The notes beneath the pieces were generated by a model. It was not told the DNA's origin, ran no database searches, and saw only the letters and a list, made by a program, of their open reading frames with translations. From Pseudomonas extremorientalis (GTDB taxonomy: Bacteria > Pseudomonadota > Gammaproteobacteria > Pseudomonadales > Pseudomonadaceae): a stretch of 64,000 nucleotides of DNA. Shown here piece after piece: positions 11,697 through 20,701 of this stretch (within the stretch, counting starts at the first letter, position 1; each line of letters opens with the position of its first letter). The translations under genes were made by a program, and so were the position numbers. Location: contig NZ_MDGK01000004.1 of NCBI RefSeq assembly GCF_001870465.1, positions 52,260-116,259 on the forward strand, in the 5' to 3' direction.

Positions 11697-11734
11697 GAAA
11701 AATCAGCGCTTCCCTAAACGCTGGTGATTTTTTA
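11697..11734 (+). terminator. Intrinsic terminator between gmk and rpoZ
   Basis: AAAAATCAGCG and CGCTGGTGATTTTTT pair with a 2-nt bulge and a T-run on the 3' side. A second hairpin (AAAACCGCTGCAAG / CTTGTAGCGGTTTT, 11642-11684) sits just upstream and may assist. Together they suggest that rpoZ-spoT has its own promoter. Confidence 0.65.
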
Positions 11735-11796
11735 AACTGTTTAGTCCGCTCGCCCAACCGGGCAGCGCGCATCTTGCATTCGCTCCGAGGAATACC

Positions 11797-12060
11797 ATGG
11801 CCCGCGTAACCGTTGAAGACTGCCTAGAACACGTGGATAACCGCTTTGAGCTGGTCATGCTCTCTACCAAGCGTGCCCGTCAACTGGCCACTGGCGGCAA
11901 AGAGCCCCTGGTCCAGTGGGAAAACGACAAGCCTACCGTTGTGGCCCTGCGTGAAATCGCCGAAGGCCTGATGAGCTACGAGTTCATCGCCAACGCTGAA
12001 ATCGTTGAAGACGAACCGCTGTTTGCAGCGTTCGAGGACGAGTCCAACGAGGCCGTCTAA
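11797..12060 (+). CDS. rpoZ: RNA polymerase omega subunit
   Basis: Omega (87 residues) helps fold and assemble the beta' subunit and forms part of the ppGpp site 1 on RNA polymerase. The sequence has the conserved [20 protein letters not shown] start, the TKRARQL helix and the [16 protein letters not shown] core. Length is normal. The ATG at 11797 follows CGAGGAAT. spoT starts 60 bp downstream. The pairing of a ppGpp receptor subunit with the ppGpp enzyme is widespread. Confidence 0.96.
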   Translation: MARVTVEDCLEHVDNRFELVMLSTKRARQLATGGKEPLVQWENDKPTVVALREIAEGLMSYEFIANAEIVEDEPLFAAFEDESNEAV

Positions 12061-12120
12061 GCCTATGCCTGGTCGACGTAGCACGGCGCGGGGTCACAGC
12101 CAACGGCAGGAGTTCACACT

Positions 12121-14226
12121 TTGCCGAGCATAGACGCCCTCGCCGATCGCTTATCGGCCTACCTCGGCCCAGACCAGGTCAACCTGGTCCGCCGAGCGTA
12201 TTTCTACGCCGAACAAGCCCACGACGGCCAACGCCGCCGTAGCGGCGAGGCGTATGTCACCCATCCCCTTGCGGTGGCAAACATTCTTGCCGACATGCAC
12301 ATGGACCATCAGAGCCTGATGGCCGCGATGCTGCATGACGTGATCGAAGACACCGGCATCGCCAAGGAAGCGCTCAGCGCGCAATTCGGCGAAACCGTGG
12401 CCGAACTGGTCGACGGGGTCAGCAAACTGACCCAGATGAACTTCGAGACCAAGGCCGAGGCCCAGGCGGAAAACTTCCAGAAGATGGCCATGGCCATGGC
12501 CCGCGATATTCGCGTGATCCTGGTCAAACTGGCCGACCGGCTGCACAACATGCGCACGCTGGAAGTGCTGTCCGGCGAAAAACGCCGGCGCATTGCCAAG
12601 GAAACCCTGGAAATCTACGCGCCCATCGCCAACCGGCTGGGCATGCACGCCATACGCATCGAGTTCGAAGACCTCGGTTTCAAGGCCATGCACCCGATGC
12701 GTTCGGCGCGCATCTACCAGGCAGTCAAGCGCGCCCGGGGCAACCGCAAGGAAATCGTCAACAAGATCGAAGAGTCGCTGAGCCATTGCCTGGCGATCGA
12801 TGAGATCGAAGGCGAGGTCAGCGGCCGGCAAAAGCATATCTACGGTATCTACAAGAAGATGCGCGGCAAGCGCCGTGCCTTCAACGAAATCATGGACGTG
12901 TACGCGTTCCGGATCATCGTCGACAAGGTCGACACCTGCTACCGCGTGCTGGGCGCTGTACATAATTTGTACAAACCCCTGCCGGGCCGTTTCAAGGATT
13001 ACATCGCGATTCCCAAGGCCAACGGCTATCAGTCGCTGCATACCACGCTGTTTGGCATGCACGGGGTGCCGATCGAGATCCAGATCCGCACACGCGAAAT
13101 GGAAGAGATGGCCAACAACGGCATCGCCGCCCACTGGCTGTACAAGTCCAGCGGCGACGAGCAGCCCAAGGGCACTCACGCCCGCGCCCGCCAGTGGGTC
13201 AAAGGCGTGCTGGAAATGCAGCAACGCGCCGGCAACTCCCTCGAATTTATCGAAAGCGTGAAGATCGACCTGTTCCCGGACGAGGTCTACGTGTTCACGC
13301 CCAAAGGCCGGATCATGGAGCTGCCCAAGGGCTCCACGGCGGTCGACTTTGCCTATGCGGTGCACACCGATGTGGGCAACAGCTGCATCGCCTGCCGGAT
13401 CAATCGTCGTCTCGCACCGCTGTCCGAACCGCTGCAAAGTGGCTCCACGGTCGAGATCGTCAGCGCCCCGGGCGCACGCCCGAACCCCGCGTGGCTCAAC
13501 TTCGTGGTCACCGGCAAGGCGCGCACGCACATCCGTCACGCGCTGAAATTGCAGCGCCGCTCCGAGTCCATCAGCCTGGGCGAACGCCTGCTGAACAAGG
13601 TGCTCAACGGTTTCGACAGCGCCCTCGACAAGATCCCGCAGGAACGCGTGCAAGCGATGCTCCACGAGTACCGCCAGGAAACCATCGAAGACCTGCTGGA
13701 AGATATCGGCCTGGGCAACCGCATGGCCTATGTAGTCGCCCGCCGCCTGCTCGGCGAAGGCGAACAGTTGCCAAGCCCGGAAGGCCCGCTGGCGATTCGC
13801 GGCACCGAGGGCCTGGTGCTCAGCTACGCCAAGTGCTGCACGCCGATCCCGGGCGATCCGATTGTCGGCCACTTGTCCGCAGGCAAAGGCATGGTGGTGC
13901 ACCTGGACAACTGCCGCAACATCACCGAAATCCGCCACAACCCGGAAAAATGCATCCAGCTCTCGTGGGCCAAGGATGTCACCGGCGAATTCAACGTCGA
14001 GTTGCGGGTGGAGCTGGAACACCAGCGCGGCCTGATCGCCCTGCTCGCCAGCAGCGTCAACGCAGCCGACGGCAATATCGAAAAAATCAGCATGGACGAG
14101 CGCGATGGCCGCATCAGCGTGGTCCAGTTGGTGGTCAGCGTACACGACCGCGTGCACCTGGCCCGCGTGATCAAGAAACTGCGAGCCTTGACCGGTGTGA
14201 TCCGCATCACTCGCATGCGCGCCTAA
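12121..14226 (+). CDS. spoT: Bifunctional (p)ppGpp synthetase/hydrolase SpoT
   Basis: SpoT sets the level of the stringent-response alarmone. The 701-residue protein contains, in order, an HD hydrolase domain (metal ligands around H48, H72-D73 and E76-D77), the Rel synthetase domain with RFKD at 290-293 (the RXKD version seen in bifunctional enzymes), a TGS domain (about 386-450), a zinc-finger/helical region including [11 protein letters not shown], and a C-terminal ACT domain (about 625-701). The start is an uncommon TTG at 12121 behind GGCAGGAG. No in-frame ATG gives the conserved N-terminus, so TTG is likely real. ridA follows after 22 bp. Confidence 0.95.
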   Translation: MPSIDALADRLSAYLGPDQVNLVRRAYFYAEQAHDGQRRRSGEAYVTHPLAVANILADMHMDHQSLMAAMLHDVIEDTGIAKEALSAQFGETVAELVDGVSKLTQMNFETKAEAQAENFQKMAMAMARDIRVILVKLADRLHNMRTLEVLSGEKRRRIAKETLEIYAPIANRLGMHAIRIEFEDLGFKAMHPMRSARIYQAVKRARGNRKEIVNKIEESLSHCLAIDEIEGEVSGRQKHIYGIYKKMRGKRRAFNEIMDVYAFRIIVDKVDTCYRVLGAVHNLYKPLPGRFKDYIAIPKANGYQSLHTTLFGMHGVPIEIQIRTREMEEMANNGIAAHWLYKSSGDEQPKGTHARARQWVKGVLEMQQRAGNSLEFIESVKIDLFPDEVYVFTPKGRIMELPKGSTAVDFAYAVHTDVGNSCIACRINRRLAPLSEPLQSGSTVEIVSAPGARPNPAWLNFVVTGKARTHIRHALKLQRRSESISLGERLLNKVLNGFDSALDKIPQERVQAMLHEYRQETIEDLLEDIGLGNRMAYVVARRLLGEGEQLPSPEGPLAIRGTEGLVLSYAKCCTPIPGDPIVGHLSAGKGMVVHLDNCRNITEIRHNPEKCIQLSWAKDVTGEFNVELRVELEHQRGLIALLASSVNAADGNIEKISMDERDGRISVVQLVVSVHDRVHLARVIKKLRALTGVIRITRMRA

Positions 14227-14248
14227 CCCACATTACAAGGAGTCATTC

Positions 14249-14629
14249 ATGACCAAGACCGTTATCACCAGCGATAAAGCCCCTGCCGCCATCGGCACTT
14301 ACTCCCAGGCGATCAAGGCGGGCAACACCGTCTACATGTCCGGCCAGATCCCGCTGGACCCGAAGACCATGGAACTGGTGGAAGGCTTCGAAGCACAGAC
14401 CGTACAGGTCTTCGAAAACCTCAAGTCGGTGGCTGAAGCAGCCGGTGGTTCGTTCAAGGACATCGTCAAGCTGAACATCTTCCTCACCGACCTGAGCCAC
14501 TTCGCCAAGGTCAACGAGATCATGGGCAAGTACTTCGAACAGCCGTACCCAGCCCGCGCCGCCATCGGCGTTGCCGCCCTGCCAAAGGGTGCACAGGTCG
14601 AGATGGACGCGATCCTGGTCATCGAGTAA
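14249..14629 (+). CDS. ridA: Reactive intermediate deaminase RidA
   Basis: RidA (YjgF/YER057c/UK114 family) hydrolyses reactive enamine/imine intermediates formed by PLP enzymes such as threonine dehydratase. The 126-residue sequence shows the family motifs [19 protein letters not shown] and the C-terminal [20 protein letters not shown], with the substrate-binding Arg and Glu. The start at 14249 has an AAGGAG ribosome binding site. It follows spoT and ends before a hairpin terminator. Confidence 0.94.
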   Translation: MTKTVITSDKAPAAIGTYSQAIKAGNTVYMSGQIPLDPKTMELVEGFEAQTVQVFENLKSVAEAAGGSFKDIVKLNIFLTDLSHFAKVNEIMGKYFEQPYPARAAIGVAALPKGAQVEMDAILVIE

Positions 14630-14635
14630 AACACC

Positions 14636-14661
14636 CGGCGCAGCCCCCACAGGCTGCGCCG
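14636..14661 (+). terminator. GC-rich hairpin after ridA
   Basis: CGGCGCAGCC and GGCTGCGCCG form a perfect 10-bp stem with a 6-nt loop directly after the ridA stop. The downstream sequence is only moderately T-rich, so termination may be partial. Confidence 0.6.
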
Positions 14662-14682
14662 ACTTCGTTTCAGAAGGATTTC

Positions 14683-15429
14683 ATGATGCGCAAAGCGCTT
14701 GTAGCCTCATCAATGCTCGCCCTGTTGCTCGGCGGCTGTGCCAGTAACCCTGCCGACAGGGATGTGAGCGGCACCTGGATCAACCAGGTCGCCATCGATG
14801 CGGCAGCCAAGGGCGGCCCTTTGCGTGAAGCCCTGCAGAGTTTTGGCCCGAACCTCGAGTGGGAGGTCAATACCAAGGCTTCACAGGCCCGCTACTACAA
14901 CGGTTTTGAAGTAGCGGAAGGCAAGTTGCTGGGTGAACAGTCCGGCGCTTGGAGCGTGGATTTCTACGGCAGCTCCGCCACCGAACTCAAGCGCAAAGGC
15001 AAGCAACTGCTGCAAGTGGCCAACGACAACGAGCCCGAACAGCTGTTTGCCCGCGCCAAAGACCCGGCCCCGGAGGGTGCACCTTTGGGTGCCAACTTCG
15101 AGCGAGCGCTGTACGCGGCCTACCTGGGCGGCGACTGGAAGATCAGCGACGGCTTCGGCAGCGGCGCCATCGTGCAGTTCCAGGCTGACGGCAAGGTCGC
15201 CGGCCTGCCCAATGTGGACCGGTATTCGCTGTGCCTGGCCGGTGATTGCGCCTCAATGAGCGGCGGCTACGACAGCATCTGGCTGCAGCTCAACGGCCAG
15301 GGCAACCCGTGGATCTTTACCCGCAAAGGCAAGCAGCTGGAAATCTTCCAGGCGATCAACACCGCGCAGGCGGATGAAGTGCCCTCGTTCACACCAGGCC
15401 CACGCCAATGGCTGCTTGAAAAGCAATAA
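14683..15429 (+). CDS. Putative outer-membrane lipoprotein of unknown function
   Basis: The 248-residue protein begins with a lipoprotein signal peptide ending in LLGGC, so the mature form would be lipidated at Cys19. Residue +2 is Ala, which argues against inner-membrane retention. The rest is soluble, with no family I recognise. It has a GTWINQVAID segment after the lipobox and a C-terminal half rich in short beta-type stretches with two cysteines (CLAGDCAS), perhaps a calycin- or lipocalin-like barrel; that is only a guess. The start follows AAGGATTTC; ATG at 14686 is an equally possible start. It stands alone between the ridA hairpin and a REP hairpin. Confidence 0.75.
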   Translation: MMRKALVASSMLALLLGGCASNPADRDVSGTWINQVAIDAAAKGGPLREALQSFGPNLEWEVNTKASQARYYNGFEVAEGKLLGEQSGAWSVDFYGSSATELKRKGKQLLQVANDNEPEQLFARAKDPAPEGAPLGANFERALYAAYLGGDWKISDGFGSGAIVQFQADGKVAGLPNVDRYSLCLAGDCASMSGGYDSIWLQLNGQGNPWIFTRKGKQLEIFQAINTAQADEVPSFTPGPRQWLLEKQ

Positions 15430-15447
15430 GCAACCAAACATAGATCC

Positions 15448-15482
15448 AAATGTGGGAGGGAGCTTGCCCCCTCCCACATTTT
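15448..15482. repeat. REP-type hairpin between convergent genes
   Basis: AAATGTGGGAGGG and CCTCCCACATTT pair across a short AGCTTGCCC loop. The core is related to the GTGGGAGGGGGCTTGCCCCC repeats elsewhere in the window. With T-rich flanks on both strands it may also terminate the convergent lipoprotein and epimerase transcripts. Confidence 0.7.
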
Positions 15483-15487
15483 GAGTT

Positions 15488-16339
15488 TCAGCCTTTGAGA
15501 ATTGCTGCGTAGCCTTCGCGGAAGGTCGGGTAAGTCGGCGTCCAACCCAGCGCCTTCACCCGGGCATTGCTGCACTGCTTGCTGCCCGCTCGCCGCACAC
15601 TCGCATCCTCAGCCCACTCAGTCACACCCAGGTATTCGCGCAACCAGCCCACCACTTCGGCCAGTGGAGCAGGTGCATCGTCGACACCGATGTAGACCTT
15701 GTCCAGCGAGCCGCCCTCTTCCACATGGCGCAACAAAAAGGCGAGTAGCCCCGCCGCGTCGTCCGCATGAATGCGATTGCCATATAAAGGTGGATCGATT
15801 GCCACGCGATAGCCTTGGCGCACCTGGGTCAGCAGCCATTCGCGACCAGGGCCATAGATGCCGGTAAGCCGTACGACACTCGCCGGAATGCCGCTATTGA
15901 GCGCCACTTGCTCGGCTTCCAGCATCACCTGCCCGGAATACCCCTTCGCTTGAGTCTCCGACGTTTCGTCGACCCACTCGCCATTCTGCTGCCCGTAGAC
16001 GCTGCTGCTGGATACGAACAGCAGATGCTTGGGTTCCTGGCCGTAGTCACTCAGCCACTCCAGCACATGTTTCAGCCCTTCTACATAAGCGGCACGGTAG
16101 CCCGCCTCGTCGTGGTCCGTCGCAGCCGCGCAGTACACCAGGTAATCCACCCCGCCAATCGGCCAGGTGTCGGGGCAATCTTTTTTGAACAGGTCACCGG
16201 CAATGCCGATCACGCCGTCGGGAAGCCGCGAAATATCACGGCGCAGGCCATATACCTCCCATTCCGAGGCAAGCAATTGGCTGGCCAGCCGGCTCCCCAC
16301 ATCGCCACATCCGGCAATCACAACAGAAGGCGCTGACAT
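15488..16339 (-). CDS. NAD(P)-dependent SDR-family epimerase/reductase (YeeZ-like)
   Basis: The 283-residue protein starts MSAPSVVIAGCGDVGSRLA, giving an N-terminal Rossmann fingerprint GxGxxG-like (GCGDVG). It has the extended SDR motif SSSSVYG with the active-site tyrosine. A lysine at the usual YxxxK spacing is not evident, as in atypical SDRs. It resembles the YeeZ-type nucleotide-sugar epimerase-like family, whose substrate is unknown. The ATG at 16339 has GGAG 7 bp upstream; an in-frame GTG 15 bp earlier would destroy this site. It is a single-gene unit, divergent from exbB. Confidence 0.85.
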   Translation of the reverse strand: MSAPSVVIAGCGDVGSRLASQLLASEWEVYGLRRDISRLPDGVIGIAGDLFKKDCPDTWPIGGVDYLVYCAAATDHDEAGYRAAYVEGLKHVLEWLSDYGQEPKHLLFVSSSSVYGQQNGEWVDETSETQAKGYSGQVMLEAEQVALNSGIPASVVRLTGIYGPGREWLLTQVRQGYRVAIDPPLYGNRIHADDAAGLLAFLLRHVEEGGSLDKVYIGVDDAPAPLAEVVGWLREYLGVTEWAEDASVRRAGSKQCSNARVKALGWTPTYPTFREGYAAILKG

Positions 16340-16424
16340 CACAAAACTCCGCACAGAAAGGTCTAGGTTAGCCTTCGCAGATGACAGACGGCCAGAAAAA
16401 GCACAAATAAAGTTACTGTATTAC

Positions 16425-16455
16425 TTCTGTTAACAAGAATTACTTGCAATAATAA
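16425..16455. promoter_or_regulatory. Possible Fur-box-like sequence upstream of exbB
   Basis: The reverse strand reads GTAATTCTTGTT (16432-16443), matching the right half of typical pseudomonad Fur sites (ATAATTCTCATT) at 9 of 12 positions, in an A/T-rich stretch about 80 bp before exbB. TonB systems are normally iron-regulated, but this match is weak. Confidence 0.25.
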
Positions 16456-16525
16456 CCACCCATTTGTCCTCGACCCCTGGGTCTGGAAGGACGATCACTC
16501 ATTTTTTTACTCAGGTCCGGCCAGC

Positions 16526-17506
16526 ATGACACGTAATACAACCCCCGCTTCGCCAACCAAGCTTCACAGCCCATCCCGCGCCTGGCGCGCGATCGCTGCG
16601 CTGCTGTTCAGCGTACTGCTGGCACCGACCGCCGCCTTCGCTGATGCCACCGCGCCAGCCACCCCCGCGGCTGCCGAGCACAACACCGCGGCACCTGCAG
16701 CACCTGCCGCAGCACCCGCTGCCACCGACCCGGCCCAGGCGGCTGATCCTGCCGCCGCCGACGACACCGGCGCAGTGCTGGAAGAAGACAACACCCTGGG
16801 CATGGCCCACGACCTGTCGCCCTGGGGCATGTATCAGAACGCTGACGTGGTGGTAAAAGCCGTGATGATCGGCCTGGCCATCGCCTCAATCATCACCTGG
16901 ACCATCTGGATCGCCAAAGGCTTCGAGCTGCTGGGCGCCAAACGCCGCCTGCGTGCCGAAATCGTCCACCTGAAAAAAGCCGCCACCCTCAAGGAAGCGA
17001 GCGAAAGCGCGACCAAGAAAGGCACCCTGGCCAACACTCTGGTGCACGACGCGCTGGAAGAAATGCGCCTGTCGGCCAACACCCGCGAAAAAGAAGGCAT
17101 CAAGGAACGTGTGGCCTTCCGCCTGGAGCGCCTGGTGGCAGCCTGCGGTCGTAACATGAGCAGCGGCACCGGCGTGCTGGCGACCATCGGTTCTACCGCG
17201 CCCTTCGTCGGTCTGTTCGGTACCGTATGGGGCATCATGAACAGCTTCATCGGCATCGCCAAAACCCAGACCACCAACCTCGCCGTCGTTGCCCCCGGCA
17301 TCGCCGAAGCCCTGCTGGCCACCGCCCTGGGCCTGGTTGCCGCGATTCCTGCGGTGGTGATCTACAACGTCTTTGCCCGTTCGATTGCCGGCTACAAGGC
17401 CCAGGTATCGGACGCGTCGGCGGAAGTCCTGCTGCTGGTCAGCCGCGACCTCGATCACCTGCCTACCGAGCGCAGCTCGCAACCGCACATGGTGAAAGTG
17501 GGGTAA
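16526..17506 (+). CDS. exbB: TonB-system energizer ExbB
   Basis: ExbB is the proton-channel scaffold of the TonB complex. It works with ExbD to energise TonB for siderophore, haem and vitamin uptake across the outer membrane. The 326-residue protein has the long pseudomonad-type N-terminus: a cleavable-signal-like hydrophobic segment (about 20-38) and an Ala/Pro-rich periplasmic linker (to about 85). The MotA/TolQ/ExbB core follows with three membrane segments (about 113-133, 225-250 and 265-290) and the conserved GLFGTVWGIMNSF and GIAEALLATALGLVAAIPAV stretches. It heads an operon with exbD (6-bp gap) and tonB. Confidence 0.94.
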   Translation: MTRNTTPASPTKLHSPSRAWRAIAALLFSVLLAPTAAFADATAPATPAAAEHNTAAPAAPAAAPAATDPAQAADPAAADDTGAVLEEDNTLGMAHDLSPWGMYQNADVVVKAVMIGLAIASIITWTIWIAKGFELLGAKRRLRAEIVHLKKAATLKEASESATKKGTLANTLVHDALEEMRLSANTREKEGIKERVAFRLERLVAACGRNMSSGTGVLATIGSTAPFVGLFGTVWGIMNSFIGIAKTQTTNLAVVAPGIAEALLATALGLVAAIPAVVIYNVFARSIAGYKAQVSDASAEVLLLVSRDLDHLPTERSSQPHMVKVG

Positions 17507-17512
17507 TCGGCC

Positions 17513-17938
17513 ATGGGCCTGCATTTGAATCAAGGCGACGACGAACTCGTCGAGAACCACGAAATCAACGTCACGCCGTTTATCGACGTGATGCTGGTGC
17601 TGCTGATTATCTTCATGGTGGCGGCACCGCTGGCCACCGTGGACATCAAGGTCGACCTGCCCGCGTCCAGCGCCAAGCCAGCGCCACGGCCGGAGAAACC
17701 GATCTTCCTCAGCGTCAAGGCGGACCAACGCCTGTTCCTGGGTGAAGAAGAAGTCAAGGCTGAAACCCTGGGGCCGGTGCTCGACGCCAAGACCCAGGGC
17801 AAGAAGGACACGACGATCTTCTTCCAGGCTGACAAAGGCGTGGACTACGGCGACCTGATGAGCGTGATGGATGCCCTGCGGGCAGCCGGCTACCTCAAGG
17901 TAGGCCTGGTCGGACTCGAGACGGCAGCCAAGAAATGA
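17513..17938 (+). CDS. exbD: TonB-system protein ExbD
   Basis: This 141-residue ExbD/TolR protein has a short cytoplasmic N-terminus and one membrane helix (about 20-42, VTPFIDVMLVLLIIFMVAAP). The helix contains the essential aspartate of the proton path. A periplasmic domain follows. Length and architecture are standard. It begins 6 bp after exbB, and its stop overlaps the tonB start (ATGA), showing a tightly coupled operon. Confidence 0.95.
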   Translation: MGLHLNQGDDELVENHEINVTPFIDVMLVLLIIFMVAAPLATVDIKVDLPASSAKPAPRPEKPIFLSVKADQRLFLGEEEVKAETLGPVLDAKTQGKKDTTIFFQADKGVDYGDLMSVMDALRAAGYLKVGLVGLETAAKK

Positions 17939-18684
17939 TCACGACGCGCCACAAACTGACGCGTTATGGCACCAGCCTCGCCGTCGTACTGGGCGTGCAT
18001 GCCATCGCGATCGCTATCGCGCTTCACTGGTCGGCGCCGCGCACGGTGCAGTTGCCACCGGCTGCCATGGTCATCGACCTGGCACCGATGCCAGCCCCAC
18101 CGCCGCCGGCACCGCCCAAGGTGGTCACGCCGCCGCAACCGCCTGCACCGGTGGAAGAGCTGCCCCTGCCGAAACTGGCCGAGGCACCCAAGCCGACGAT
18201 CCAGGTGCCCAAGCCGGTCAAGCCCAAGCCCAAACCGCAGCCGCCCAAGCCGGTGGAGAAGAAAATCGAGCCGCCCAAGGAGAAACCTTCCGAGGATCCG
18301 CCGAGCGACGCTCCGCCGACCCAGGCACCGGCTGAAAAATCAGCCCAGCCCGTTCCTGGCCCATCGCCGCAACAGATCGCCGCCAAAGCGTCCTGGGAAG
18401 GCACCCTGCTGGCTCACCTGCAGAAGTACAAGAAGTACCCGCCAGGTGCCCAGGCACGTGGCAAGGAAGGCCTCAACCGCCTGAAGTTCGTGGTGGATGC
18501 CGAGGGTAACGTGCTGTCCTACGAGTTGGTGGGCCGCTCCGGCAACGCCGACCTGGACCGCGCCACGCTGGACATGATCCGGCGTGCCCAGCCGCTGCCA
18601 AAGCCGCCGGCAGACATGCTCAAGGGTGGCAGTATCGAGATCGTTGCACCGTTCGTGTACAACATCGAGAAACGTCGTCGCTGA
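17935..18684 (+). CDS. tonB: Energy transducer TonB
   Basis: TonB spans the periplasm to open outer-membrane receptors. The 249-residue protein has one N-terminal membrane helix (about 11-31, with the Ser and His of the TonB anchor in TSLAVVLGVHAIA), then a long Pro/Lys/Glu-rich linker (about 40-145, repeated PKP and PPK units). The C-terminal TonB domain (about 155-249) contains YPPGAQARGKEGLNRLKFVVD and the final PFVYNIEKRR strand. The start overlaps the exbD stop. A strong hairpin follows 8 bp after the stop. Confidence 0.95.
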   Translation: MITTRHKLTRYGTSLAVVLGVHAIAIAIALHWSAPRTVQLPPAAMVIDLAPMPAPPPPAPPKVVTPPQPPAPVEELPLPKLAEAPKPTIQVPKPVKPKPKPQPPKPVEKKIEPPKEKPSEDPPSDAPPTQAPAEKSAQPVPGPSPQQIAAKASWEGTLLAHLQKYKKYPPGAQARGKEGLNRLKFVVDAEGNVLSYELVGRSGNADLDRATLDMIRRAQPLPKPPADMLKGGSIEIVAPFVYNIEKRRR

Positions 18685-18692
18685 GCCGCTCC

Positions 18693-18724
18693 CAATGGGC
18701 ACCCTCGGGTGCCCATTGCATTTC
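18693..18724 (+). terminator. Intrinsic terminator after tonB
   Basis: CAATGGGCACCC and GGGTGCCCATTG form a perfect 12-bp stem with a 2-nt loop, followed by CATTTCCCC. The T-tract is short, but the stem is very stable. Confidence 0.8.
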
Positions 18725-18836
18725 CCCTCCCCCGTATTTCAAGCCTTGCAGACCCGCAAGCTGAACCGTGACTGAATGTGAAACCAATGTCATGGTTCTT
18801 CACTTGTAACACTTCAATACACCACCAATCATGCGC

Positions 18837-18856
18837 GAACAATTCTCATTTGAGAG
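18837..18856 (+). promoter_or_regulatory. Probable Fur box upstream of the iron-uptake operon
   Basis: GAACAATTCTCATTTGAGAG matches the right half of known pseudomonad Fur sites (AATAATTCTCATTTG) nearly base for base. It lies 10 bp upstream of the cupredoxin start and ahead of three iron-uptake genes. Repression by iron-loaded Fur is inferred from this match and from gene function. Confidence 0.55.
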
Positions 18857-18866
18857 GCCTTTCGCC

Positions 18867-19211
18867 ATGTCCTGCCCTCCCCGCCTGACGCTTGCCCTGC
18901 TCGCAATCGCTGGCGCCCCCTGCGCAGCCCATGCGGATCAACTGGTCAGCCTGACCGTGCAGAACCATACCTTCACGCCGGCCAGCTTCACCGTGCCGGC
19001 CGGCGAGCGCTTTCGCATCCAGCTCACCAATAACGACGACACCGTCGACGAATTTGAAAGCTACGACATGAAGTTCGAAAAGATCGTCGTGCCGGGCAAC
19101 ACCATTACCGTCTTCGCCGGCCCAATGCATCCAGGCACCTACAGCTTTTTCGACGACTACCATCCCGACCAGGCCAAAGGCACCGTCACCGTCGTCGCGG
19201 CCAAGGAGTAA
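18867..19211 (+). CDS. Periplasmic cupredoxin-domain protein of the Ftr iron-uptake system
   Basis: This 114-residue protein has a signal peptide (cleavage near AHA-DQ, about residue 23) and a single cupredoxin-like domain (VSLTVQNHTFTPASFTVPAGE, then the HPGTYSFFDDYHPDQA end). In FtrABCD-type systems the small cupredoxin (FtrB) is thought to oxidise ferrous iron before transport. The usual type-1 copper ligand set is not complete here; acidic and histidine residues are present instead. I use the ATG at 18867 (MSCPPRL), because an in-frame start at 18831 would precede the signal peptide and overlap the Fur box. FTR1 follows 3 bp downstream. Confidence 0.8.
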   Translation: MSCPPRLTLALLAIAGAPCAAHADQLVSLTVQNHTFTPASFTVPAGERFRIQLTNNDDTVDEFESYDMKFEKIVVPGNTITVFAGPMHPGTYSFFDDYHPDQAKGTVTVVAAKE

Positions 19212-19214
19212 GTC

Positions 19215-20057
19215 ATGCTGGCCTGTCTGCTGATCGTGTTTCGTGAGGTGCTGGAAGCCGGCATCGTCATCGGTATCGTCATGGCCGCCACCCAGGGGCT
19301 GGCGCGGCGCAGTACCTACATCATCGGCGGCATCGCTGCCGGTGTTGGCGGCGCGGCGATCCTCGCGCTGTTCACCGGCGCCATCACCCAGGCCCTGGAC
19401 GGTTTCGGCCAGGAAATCTTCAACGCCGCCATCCTTATCGTCGCGGTGTGCATGCTCGGCTGGCACAACCTGTGGATGAGCAGCCATGGCCGCGAACTCG
19501 CCACTCAACTGCGCGAAAGCGGCGCCGCGGTGCAACGCGGCGAGAAGACCCTGTGGGCACTGGCCATCGTGATCACCGTTGCCGTGCTGCGCGAAGGCTC
19601 GGAAATCGTGCTGTTCCTATATGGCATCGCTGCATCCACCCACACCGAACCCCTGACGATGCTCATCGGCGGCGTGCTCGGGATTGCCGGCGGCGGCGTG
19701 CTGTCGTGGCTGCTGTATCGCGGGCTGGTGGTGATCAGCCTCAAGCGTCTGTTCTCGGTCACCACCTGGATGATCGCCGTACTCGCGGCGGGAATGGCTG
19801 GCCGCGCCGCCGCGATCCTGGCCGGTATCAACCTGATCCCGGCCTGGGGCTACGAGTTGTGGGACACCTCCTGGCTGGTGTCCGACGCAAGCCTCACCGG
19901 TCGGGCGCTGCAAGCGCTGACCGGCTACACCGACCGCCCCCTGGGCGTTCAACTGTTTGCCTGGGTGACCACCCTTACCCTGTTGGTACTGGGTAGCCGC
20001 CTTGTGCAGTCGCGCACCACTCAACTGTCGTCACCCACCCTGGAGCGTCACCCATGA
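19215..20057 (+). CDS. FTR1-family iron permease
   Basis: This 280-residue integral membrane protein has about seven hydrophobic segments and the two REXXE iron-binding motifs of FTR1/EfeU permeases: REVLE near residue 11 in helix 1 and REGSE near residue 125. It imports iron across the inner membrane, here probably Fe(III) produced from Fe(II) by the neighbouring periplasmic proteins. Its stop overlaps the next start (ATGA), so the three genes form one operon. Confidence 0.9.
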   Translation: MLACLLIVFREVLEAGIVIGIVMAATQGLARRSTYIIGGIAAGVGGAAILALFTGAITQALDGFGQEIFNAAILIVAVCMLGWHNLWMSSHGRELATQLRESGAAVQRGEKTLWALAIVITVAVLREGSEIVLFLYGIAASTHTEPLTMLIGGVLGIAGGGVLSWLLYRGLVVISLKRLFSVTTWMIAVLAAGMAGRAAAILAGINLIPAWGYELWDTSWLVSDASLTGRALQALTGYTDRPLGVQLFAWVTTLTLLVLGSRLVQSRTTQLSSPTLERHP

Positions 20058-20584
20058 AACACCTGCACAAACCTGTGGCCGCTGCATTGGTCCTGACCAG
20101 CACCCTGGCTTTTTCTGCCTTCAGCCAAGCCCGTGAATACCCCATCGGCGGCCCGGTCCAGACCCACGACATGGAAATCGCCTCCTCGTACCTCACCGGA
20201 ATCGAGATGGCGCCAATGCCACCGGGCATGGTCATGGACAAGGACTCGGTGCACCTTGAAACCGATGTGCATGCCACCGCCGACAACAAGTACGGACTGT
20301 CCAACGGTGAGTGGGTGCCTTACCTGAGCATCTCCTATTCCCTGGTCAAGGAAGGCGCTCCGGACTACAAGCAAATCGGCACGCTCCTGCCGATGGTCGC
20401 CAAAGACGGCGCCCACTATGCGAACAACGTGAAGATGGACGGCCCTGGCACCTATACCGTGGTGCTGCGCTACGAGAGCCCGCAGATCAATGGCTTCTTC
20501 CACCACGTCGACAAAGAAACCGGCGTACCCGAATGGTGGGGCCCGTTCACCGAGACCTTCACCTTCAAATACCCGCAGAAATAA
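20054..20584 (+). CDS. Periplasmic iron-binding protein, P19/Tp34 family
   Basis: The 176-residue protein has a signal peptide (to about FSQA) and a Tp34/P19 domain. Members are homodimeric periplasmic proteins that bind copper and iron through Met, His and Glu residues. Matching positions are visible in MEIASSYLTGIEM, the DVHA segment and GFFHHVD. It corresponds to FtrA. Start ATG 20054 overlaps the FTR1 stop. No FtrD-type polyferredoxin follows; the next gene is oxyR after 117 bp. Confidence 0.88.
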   Translation: MKHLHKPVAAALVLTSTLAFSAFSQAREYPIGGPVQTHDMEIASSYLTGIEMAPMPPGMVMDKDSVHLETDVHATADNKYGLSNGEWVPYLSISYSLVKEGAPDYKQIGTLLPMVAKDGAHYANNVKMDGPGTYTVVLRYESPQINGFFHHVDKETGVPEWWGPFTETFTFKYPQK

Positions 20585-20701
20585 CCGGCAAAACACCTGC
20601 GGCACCCGATTAGCCGGTGTCGCAAACCCCATCGTGTCTGATAACGTGCGTCTATCGATTGCAGCCGGTATGCTTGGCCCGCAACCTCATGGACGCCCGC
20701 T

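Noticed and set aside
12151..14157. A 668-codon open frame opposite spoT
   Set aside because: It is a by-product of GC-rich codon use in spoT. It has no ribosome binding site, no family resemblance and typical Ala/Val/Leu/His-rich shadow composition.
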